Position numbers and translations under genes: made by a program
Source: an uncultured Flavobacteriales bacterium
Lineage (GTDB): Bacteria > Bacteroidota > Bacteroidia > Flavobacteriales_D > Crocinitomicaceae
DNA length: 47,564 bases
NCBI GenBank assembly: GCA_913020765.1
Contig: CAJWAO010000008.1
Location: 1-47,564 of the forward strand
Reading direction: 5' to 3'
Notes under the pieces: model-generated
What the model saw: only the letters and a program-made list of their open reading frames with translations
The model's database searches: none
What the model was told of the DNA's origin: nothing
Part shown: positions 11,201-17,827 of the stretch, one piece after another
How the letters are laid out: the number at the start of each line of letters is the position of its first letter
Position numbering within the stretch: the first letter of the stretch is position 1

Positions 11201-11220
11201 TTTCTGTATTCCATAGGCAT
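8218..11220 (-). CDS. Secreted M1 family metallopeptidase
   Basis: [25 protein letters not shown] (HExxH-x18-E) and GGGMEYPN (GxMEN-like). ORF-track ATG at 11235 falls inside a terminator hairpin; start likely at 11220 or 11214, followed by a signal peptide. Confidence 0.9.
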   Translation of the reverse strand: [1000 protein letters not shown]

Positions 11221-11248
11221 AAAAAAAGGCTGCACTTCTGCGCAGCCT
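11221..11248 (-). terminator. Rho-independent terminator downstream of the lamin-tail T9SS gene
   Basis: Minus strand AGGCTGC-GCAGAAGT-GCAGCCT followed by a T tract; 24 nt after the stop codon at 11272. Confidence 0.8.
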
Positions 11249-11271
11249 ATAAAAATACATAAAATGGATTA

Positions 11272-13728
11272 TTATTTAATCAAGCGTAATGTTTGTGTTT
11301 GTTGAAGTCCATCTTCAAATGTGAACAAATAGACCCCATTAGGCCAGTCAAGCGTTGAAAGTTTGTCACCATGTAAAACTTCTTGACTATGAATAATTCT
11401 GCCTTGCATGTCACGAACAACGAGAGAAGAGCTAAGTGCAGAAGAAAATGCAACTTCAACTTCATTGCTAAAAGGATTTGGGAAAACACCAACGTTAAAT
11501 GGGATATTTTCAGTTATACCCGATGTACTTACTGGCTCAAAACTTGCGAGTCCACATGGAAATAATTGGTATCCAGAATCATATGGCGATGAAGAATCAT
11601 ATTGACCACCAATTCCTGTTACATCGAATAACCCTTGAGGGGCTGCGCCTTCTGGAATATCTGTATCCCCATCAATACGCAAAGTAAATATATTATCTCC
11701 ATCTGTAACATCAATATTATTGGACCCTGAAGGAAAAGTAGCAATAGGGTCTACGAAGCTTACATTTTCAATACGAATCAATTGAGACTCTGTATCCTCA
11801 TTTAAATCTGTTACTATTGTAGGCTCCTGTAACGTATTTTCAGTGCTCAAGACTTCAATACTATCTGCGAATACCTCAATTAAACCATTGAATTGATCGA
11901 TTTGACCAAGAACACGAATTTCGTCTCCTTCGGTAACAACATAATCACTCACATCAACAAAGTTGTATACATTGATTCCATTATTATCTGAATCAATCAT
12001 TGTAAAGCTCAACCCTTCATTTCCGTCAAAATCGATACAATGTACGACTCCTTGTAAGGAAACGTATACACCAACAGAGTCAGCGAGTAGATTGGAATCA
12101 TTCGTTGTTACACTGGCAATATCTGTACTTAAATAGTCCAAGGTCTCTCCGGACAATACGATAGTTTTAGACTCTGGAGAGGAACCTGCAACAACAGTAA
12201 TCGTACCTACCATTCCATTTGCGGCATGTGATCCAACAGAGCAATCGTATTCATAAGTACCGGGCAAGGTAAAAATATGAAAATACATCTCGGAATCACT
12301 AGTTGGGGTAGATGCGAAACTCTCAGGATTGTTATAATTTTCGCCTGATACAGAATTCGTAATAAAATTCACATTGTGAAATCCTCCATCATTAATCCAA
12401 TAAACAGTATCACCTACATTAATTGTCAAAAGCTGAGGCTGGTAGTAATAATTCCCCGAATTGACCGTATGAGAAACAGCCTGGCTTTGTGAAGAAATGG
12501 TTACAATTCCCTCTTGGCTATAATTTTGTGAGGCTCCATTTAACCTTACAAAAACCTCTGCGCTCTGCACTTGCCCTCCAATATTTGGAAGGAGTAATGA
12601 ATTTGAAAAAGTTCCTGCTGAGGACGATGAAATCTCATAGTCACCTGATACATCAACTGTAATATCTTCCGTTAAGTAGTTACCTGAAACTACAAAAGTT
12701 TGTTCTGAGGAAGGGGCTCCAACGAAATGTGAAAAACCGATAAGCGTATCCTCGGAGCTAAATAAAACAGGATCTGGATTCAAAATTTCGCCAGATAAAT
12801 TGACTGAAAGGTTATCAGCACCTGCAGAAGTAAAATCAATACTACCATTCGAAGGAACCGCCAAAACAGAACCATTTAGTCGAATATATAAAGTAGTGGA
12901 AGTCAATTCACCTGATACCGGAGTCAGCAGTAAATTTGTTGAAAATCCAGTTGACGAGGTTAAAGAAATTTCATAATCACCAGAGACTGAAACTGAGATA
13001 TCAGATGTTAGGTTTGTTCCGGATACGTCAAGTGTTTGTTCGGGAGAAGGTGTACCGACAAACTGAATAAATCCATCCAATTCACTAACAGAAGAAACTA
13101 CAGTTGGCTCATCAGAAGATTCACCTATCCATACTCCTGGATCATAAATACCGTCACCTGTATTGATTGGTTGTTGCGTATGACTCGTACATCCTGAAAC
13201 TTGGCTGTCTGCCCATACATTCCATTCAGATTCTTCCCAAACTGGATTTGAAGCTGATACCGATGCGATTCGTTCTGCCCTTCCATCTTCGAATTCATGA
13301 CACGTTCCGCTACCGTCCTCTCCGGGTACACCAAAAATATCGATTGTATTATCGGAAGCATCAAAAATAGCAATTTGATCATCACCATTACTATCTGCTG
13401 CACCACCAGTACCGGCATCAATATCCGGAGCAAATCCATATACATTTTCGAATTCCCCCGCGTTTGGCGAAATGATAACAAAAGATCCTGAAGATAAGAT
13501 CCCAATAGATGACAAGTCTACACCTGTATTTTGAGGCCCCGCATTGCCATTTGTCCATCTTCGCAATTCCCAATCAGTCAAATCAACATCGCTGGCACTC
13601 TGATTATAGATTTCTACATAACGAGCCCCGGAATTATTATTTGGATCAGCCAACTCGGTTATTATCAACTGGCTAAATGAGTAACTGCTGAAAAGCATTA
13701 CTAACAGTAAAGTATAAATTTTTTTCAT
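11272..13728 (-). CDS. Secreted multidomain protein: lamin-tail domain, two beta-sandwich repeats, cupredoxin-like domain, OB-like region, T9SS type A sorting domain
   Basis: Signal peptide; LIITELADPNNNSGARYVEIYNQS (LTD); cupredoxin LTINVGDTVYWINDGGFHNVNF...GTYEYDCSVGSHAANGMVGTITV; C-terminal GVFPNPFSNEV...NGVYLFTFEDG...LRLIK. Confidence 0.85.
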   Translation of the reverse strand: MKKIYTLLLVMLFSSYSFSQLIITELADPNNNSGARYVEIYNQSASDVDLTDWELRRWTNGNAGPQNTGVDLSSIGILSSGSFVIISPNAGEFENVYGFAPDIDAGTGGAADSNGDDQIAIFDASDNTIDIFGVPGEDGSGTCHEFEDGRAERIASVSASNPVWEESEWNVWADSQVSGCTSHTQQPINTGDGIYDPGVWIGESSDEPTVVSSVSELDGFIQFVGTPSPEQTLDVSGTNLTSDISVSVSGDYEISLTSSTGFSTNLLLTPVSGELTSTTLYIRLNGSVLAVPSNGSIDFTSAGADNLSVNLSGEILNPDPVLFSSEDTLIGFSHFVGAPSSEQTFVVSGNYLTEDITVDVSGDYEISSSSAGTFSNSLLLPNIGGQVQSAEVFVRLNGASQNYSQEGIVTISSQSQAVSHTVNSGNYYYQPQLLTINVGDTVYWINDGGFHNVNFITNSVSGENYNNPESFASTPTSDSEMYFHIFTLPGTYEYDCSVGSHAANGMVGTITVVAGSSPESKTIVLSGETLDYLSTDIASVTTNDSNLLADSVGVYVSLQGVVHCIDFDGNEGLSFTMIDSDNNGINVYNFVDVSDYVVTEGDEIRVLGQIDQFNGLIEVFADSIEVLSTENTLQEPTIVTDLNEDTESQLIRIENVSFVDPIATFPSGSNNIDVTDGDNIFTLRIDGDTDIPEGAAPQGLFDVTGIGGQYDSSSPYDSGYQLFPCGLASFEPVSTSGITENIPFNVGVFPNPFSNEVEVAFSSALSSSLVVRDMQGRIIHSQEVLHGDKLSTLDWPNGVYLFTFEDGLQQTQTLRLIK

Positions 13729-13790
13729 GAATTAATTTTTTGAAGTAAAAATACAAATGAATTTGAAATATATTCAGAGTTTATCAAAAC

Positions 13791-13813
13791 AAAAAAAGGC
13801 GCCGAAGCGCCTT
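13791..13813 (-). terminator. Rho-independent terminator of pnp
   Basis: Minus strand AAGGCGC-TTCG-GCGCCTT followed by TTTTT; 7-bp stem capped by a UUCG tetraloop. Confidence 0.9.
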
Positions 13814-13836
13814 GTGATTTAATGTATAATTCAAAA

Positions 13837-15978
13837 TTAATTTTTCGGATTATCTTTTCTTTCTGGTTTTGGAAGTAGCACCTTTCTTGAAAGCTTCCAT
13901 TTTTTGGTTCTAGGATCTTTGCCTATTACCTTAAACTTCAACATATCACCTTCCTTACATACATCACTCATTCGAGCTGTTTTCTCCCAAGCAAATTCAG
14001 AAATATGAATCAAGCCATCAGTACCAGGAACAATTTCTACGAAACACCCGAAGTCTTTAACTGATTTAACAACACCCTCGTACTCTTTTTGATCCTCAAC
14101 CTGCGGTGGAAATGCGATCAACTTTAACTTTTTCAAAGCATTTGCCATATCATCACCGTTATTTGATAATACTTGGACGCAACCCTCACCATTTTCTAAC
14201 TCCTCAATGGTAATTGTTGTATTTGTCTCTTTTTGAAGCCCCTGAATGATTTTTCCTCCAGGCCCGATGATTCCACCAATCATTTCATTCGGTACATTGA
14301 AGGACTCAACTCTAGGTGTTTGCGGCTTTAAGTCTGCATTTGGTGCCGGAAGCGTCTCTAATATCTTGTCTAGGATGTGAAGACGCCCCACTTTGGCCTG
14401 CTCTAAGGCTTGAATCAAAACATCATATGGTAAACCATCGACCTTAATATCCATCTGGCAAGCCGTTATTCCTTTTGCCGTTCCTGTTATTTTGAAATCC
14501 ATATCACCCAAATGATCTTCATCGCCTAATATATCAGATAGGACAGCAAATTTTCCATTTTCAGCAACCAGTCCCATGGCTATTCCCGTAACAGGTGATT
14601 TAATTTGGATACCCCCATCCATCAATGCGAGTGTACCAGCACAAACAGTAGCCATAGAAGAAGAACCGTTTGATTCTAAAATCTCCGACACAAGACGAAT
14701 GGTGTATGGATTGTCATCTGGTAAAACTGGTCTCAGTGCTCTTAATGCCAGATTACCATGACCAATCTCTCTTCGAGAGACACTGAATTTCATTCGAGCC
14801 TCACCCGTCGAAAAAGGTGGGAAGTTATAATGCAACATAAAAGGAGTTGATCCCTTAAAGGTAACGTCATCAATCATCTGCTCATCCATCTTACCCCCTA
14901 GGGTTAGTGTTGTCAAGGACTGAGTTTCCCCTCGGGTAAATACTGCAGATCCATGGGCAGTTGGTAGATAATCTACCTCAGACCAAATTGCTCTTACCTC
15001 ATCAAATCTACGCCCATCCAGACGTATATTATCATCTAGCATGGTGTCTCGAACTGCCTTTTTCATGGCTTCTTTAAAGTAAACGGAAATATATTTGCCA
15101 ATTTCCTCATTCTCTTCTTCTGTTAGTGACGCGATAAACGCCTCTTTAACGGCACCAAACAATTCAGCTCTTTTCTCTTTCGATGCCAGCCCCTGTCTTG
15201 CCACTTCTCGACACTTATCGTAAGAGAAATCCATAATTCTTTTTCTAACCTCTTCATTGTGGTCCTCATGCGCGTATTCTCTTTTCGGTGAGGAGGTCGG
15301 AATCTCAGCAGCCAGTTCTATTTGGAATTTACATTGCTTCTTAATTGCTTCATGAGCAACCTTAATGACTTCAACCATTTCAGCCTCCGAGGCCTCGGCC
15401 AACTCACCTTCTACCATTACAATATTATCAATCGTACCTGCAATGATACAGTCTACGTCAGAAACTTCCATTTCCTCCAAGGTAGGATTGATTACAAACT
15501 CACCATTAACTCGACCGACTCTCACCTCTGACATTGGACCATTAAATGGAATATCTGAAACCGCAATGGCGGAGGATGCTGCAAATCCAACAAGCGCGTC
15601 TGGGCTATTTACACCATCGTAAGCAATCAATTGCATCATCAACTGAACATCTGCATGAAAATCATCTGGAAACAGTGGACGAAGCGCCCGATCAACAATT
15701 CGCATTACCAAAATTTCTCTTTCAGATGGCCTTGCCTCTCTTCTAAAGAAACCTCCCGGAATTCTTCCATCAGCAGCAAACTTCTCACGGTAGTCAACAG
15801 TCAGGGGTAGAAAGTCCACACCCTCTTTAGCTTCTTTACTAGCAACTACCGTTGCTAAAATCATAGTGTCTCCCATTCTCAAAACAACAGCGCCATCAGC
15901 CTGTTTGGCTAGCTTACCGGTTTCAATGGAAATTGTTTTGCCACCTATTTCAATGGTCTTTGTTATTCCTAGTTTCAT
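13837..15978 (-). CDS. pnp: Polyribonucleotide nucleotidyltransferase
   Basis: Duplicated RNase PH domains, KH (GGIIGPGGKIIQGLQKETN) and S1 (GVVKSVKDFGCFVEIVPGTDGLIHISE) domains; 713 aa. Confidence 0.97.
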   Translation of the reverse strand: MKLGITKTIEIGGKTISIETGKLAKQADGAVVLRMGDTMILATVVASKEAKEGVDFLPLTVDYREKFAADGRIPGGFFRREARPSEREILVMRIVDRALRPLFPDDFHADVQLMMQLIAYDGVNSPDALVGFAASSAIAVSDIPFNGPMSEVRVGRVNGEFVINPTLEEMEVSDVDCIIAGTIDNIVMVEGELAEASEAEMVEVIKVAHEAIKKQCKFQIELAAEIPTSSPKREYAHEDHNEEVRKRIMDFSYDKCREVARQGLASKEKRAELFGAVKEAFIASLTEEENEEIGKYISVYFKEAMKKAVRDTMLDDNIRLDGRRFDEVRAIWSEVDYLPTAHGSAVFTRGETQSLTTLTLGGKMDEQMIDDVTFKGSTPFMLHYNFPPFSTGEARMKFSVSRREIGHGNLALRALRPVLPDDNPYTIRLVSEILESNGSSSMATVCAGTLALMDGGIQIKSPVTGIAMGLVAENGKFAVLSDILGDEDHLGDMDFKITGTAKGITACQMDIKVDGLPYDVLIQALEQAKVGRLHILDKILETLPAPNADLKPQTPRVESFNVPNEMIGGIIGPGGKIIQGLQKETNTTITIEELENGEGCVQVLSNNGDDMANALKKLKLIAFPPQVEDQKEYEGVVKSVKDFGCFVEIVPGTDGLIHISEFAWEKTARMSDVCKEGDMLKFKVIGKDPRTKKWKLSRKVLLPKPERKDNPKN

Positions 15979-16010
15979 ACTTTTTAATCTATAATTATCA
16001 AATTTTTAAA

Positions 16011-16044
16011 AACAAAAGGGACAGCCGATACTATCGATTGTCCC
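16011..16044 (-). terminator. Hairpin with U tract between rpsO and pnp (terminator and/or processing site)
   Basis: Minus strand GGGACA-AT-CGATA-G-TATCG-GC-TGTCCC then TTTTGTTTTT. Confidence 0.75.
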
Positions 16045-16075
16045 CTCTTCAATACGTTTTGTAAACCAATTAAAA

Positions 16076-16345
16076 TTAGCGACGAAGTCCTAATTCTTTT
16101 ACTAGTTTACGATATTTCTCAATATCCTTATTTTTCAAGTAGTCCAAAAGACTTCTTCTTTTACCAACGAGTAGCTGAAGCGCTCTTTGGGTACCAAAAT
16201 CTTTTTTATTCTTTTTCATGTGGTTGGTAAGGTGACCGATTCGGTAAGTAAAAAGAGCGATTTGCCCTTCTGTAGAACCGGTGTTTTTGTCCGAACCTCC
16301 GTGTTTCTTGAAAATATCCTTTTTCACTTTTTTATCTAAATACAT
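16076..16345 (-). CDS. rpsO: 30S ribosomal protein S15
   Basis: MYLDKKVKKDIFKKHGGSDKNTGSTEGQIALFTYRIGHLTNHMK...RRSLLDYLKNKDIEKYRKLVKELGLRR. The track's 30-aa extension to 16435 is not expected for S15. Confidence 0.96.
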   Translation of the reverse strand: MYLDKKVKKDIFKKHGGSDKNTGSTEGQIALFTYRIGHLTNHMKKNKKDFGTQRALQLLVGKRRSLLDYLKNKDIEKYRKLVKELGLRR

Positions 16346-16393
16346 GCCAATATTTTTGTAAATAATTATTATGTAGTCCTCTTTGGACGGGTG

Positions 16394-16401
16394 CAAATTT
16401 A
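16394..16401 (-). promoter_or_regulatory. Minus-strand -7 box TAAATTTG for rpsO
   Basis: Plus-strand CAAATTTA is the reverse complement of TAAATTTG; 48 nt upstream of the rpsO start. Confidence 0.5.
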
Positions 16402-16533
16402 GGGATAGTTTTCCAATAAACAAGATTATCACCAAGAAATAACCTGATTATAAATACAAAGGATACTTCATCAAAAAATAAATCAATTTACCACTTACTG
16501 ATTAGTAAAAATAAATTGTTCAACCATTTAAAT

Positions 16534-16541
16534 TATATTTG
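16534..16541 (+). promoter_or_regulatory. -7 box TATATTTG for the B12-riboswitch operon
   Basis: Matches TAnnTTTG just upstream of the riboswitch; TTG at 16516-16518 gives a rather short spacer (15 nt). Confidence 0.5.
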
Positions 16542-16548
16542 TACCGCT

Positions 16549-16700
16549 TTTAGGTGTAAATCTTTATTTACTTAAAAAGGAATCCGGTGTAAGTCCGGAG
16601 CTGTATCTGCAGCTGTAAGCGTCTTAAAAACGACTTGATTAACCACTGATTTTCGGGAAGGTAAGTCGTAGTTGACGTGAGCCAGAATACTTGCCTTCGA
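16549..16700 (+). ncRNA. Cobalamin riboswitch aptamer (approximate bounds)
   Basis: Core AAGGAATCCGGTGTAAGTCCGGAGCTGTATCTGCAGCTGTAAGC (compare B12-box GGGAAnCCGGTGnAAnTCCGG...CTGT), then CCACTG...CGGGAAGGTAAGT...GTGAGCCAGAATACTTGCC. Confidence 0.9.
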
Positions 16701-16812
16701 GCATAAGAGAAGACTTCAGATTAAAGTCGGACTTAATTTCTCGACAGGGATATTATTTTCTTTTAGCTGATTTCTTCAACGTTTTATTTTTTTAATTATT
16801 TAATTTTTAACG

Positions 16813-17772
16813 ATGAAGAATGTTTACATTTTAATTACCGCCCTTTTTATTGGGGCCAATGCCAAGGCTCAAATCGATTTTGAGTCTTCTTTAACAGAAC
16901 CAGAAACCTTCAACAATGGTTCGGAAGGTCCAGATGGATTTGATTTTTCACCGATTCAACTCGTAAATTATTACGACACGGATTTCAGCTATTTTACAGG
17001 TTTTGCTATTTCAAATGTGACCGACAATACAACACCTGGATATATGAATCAATACAGTGCATACCCGGGTTCAGGCGCAGATAATTCTAGTGCTTATGCT
17101 GTGGCGTATTCAAGTCCCAAGTTCTATTCAACGTCTCCGGAGGTAAGTATACTCTCTTTTGATATCTCAAATACAACTTATGCAGGTTTATCGATGCTGG
17201 ACGGAGATTCGTTCGGGAAAAAATTTGGTGAGGACACCAATGCTGTAGGTGAAATAGATGGTACAAATGGTGAGGATTTTTTCAAGGTATGGGTTATTTG
17301 CTCCAATTTAGAAGAGGGATTCAAGGATTCACTCGAATTTTACCTTGCGGACTATAGATTCGCTGATGATTCTGAGGACTATATTATTGATTCTTGGGAA
17401 ACAATTAGCCTATCGGATTTTTCATTTAACGTAACAAGTGTATCTATGCGCTTTGAATCCTCCGATAATGGTGAGTTCGGGATGAACACACCAGCATATG
17501 TGGCTATTGACAATATCAATTGGGAAGCACCTGTTGGTATTTCAGAAACGATAGAAAACAACTATCAAGTCTACCCAAATCCAGTAACTGATGTAATGAA
17601 TATCGAAGGTCCTGCAGGGAAAATCACTGTTTCCAATATCAATGGTAAGTTAGTTTGGGAAGGAATGCACAGCATGCAGTCCAGTATAGATTTCTCAAAA
17701 CTACCGAATGGTGTTTACATGGTGAACATAAGTACACCGAACGGCACAGTTACGAAAAAAGTTATAAAATAA
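16813..17772 (+). CDS. T9SS-sorted secreted protein, DUF4465-like, first gene of the B12-riboswitch operon
   Basis: Signal peptide; DFESSLTEPETFNNGSEG...YFTGFAISNVTDNTTPGYMNQYSAYPGSGADNSSAYAVAY (DUF4465-like); C-terminal YQVYPNPVTDVMNI...LPNGVYMVNI...KKVIK. Confidence 0.8.
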   Translation: MKNVYILITALFIGANAKAQIDFESSLTEPETFNNGSEGPDGFDFSPIQLVNYYDTDFSYFTGFAISNVTDNTTPGYMNQYSAYPGSGADNSSAYAVAYSSPKFYSTSPEVSILSFDISNTTYAGLSMLDGDSFGKKFGEDTNAVGEIDGTNGEDFFKVWVICSNLEEGFKDSLEFYLADYRFADDSEDYIIDSWETISLSDFSFNVTSVSMRFESSDNGEFGMNTPAYVAIDNINWEAPVGISETIENNYQVYPNPVTDVMNIEGPAGKITVSNINGKLVWEGMHSMQSSIDFSKLPNGVYMVNISTPNGTVTKKVIK

Positions 17773-17786
17773 AGAGCAAAGAGAAC

Positions 17787-17814
17787 CCGAGGTTATGATG
17801 CTTTGTAGCCTCGG
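17787..17814 (+). promoter_or_regulatory. Intercistronic hairpin between the DUF4465-like and TonB-receptor genes
   Basis: CCGAGGTTAT-GATGCTTT-GTAGCCTCGG, 10-bp stem including GU pairs, no downstream U tract. Confidence 0.6.
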
Positions 17815-17827
17815 TGTCTCTGAACTG

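Noticed and set aside
13125-13505. 126-aa ORF inside the lamin-tail gene on the same strand
   Set aside because: Alternative frame of a clear secreted multidomain protein.
16346-16435. 30-aa N-terminal extension of S15 in the ORF track
   Set aside because: S15 canonically starts MYL/MSL-type; the extension covers the promoter box and leader hairpin.
16713-16735. GACTT-CAGATTA-AAGTC stem after the B12 aptamer as an intrinsic terminator
   Set aside because: AT-rich 5-bp stem without a following U tract; regulation is more likely translational or undetermined.
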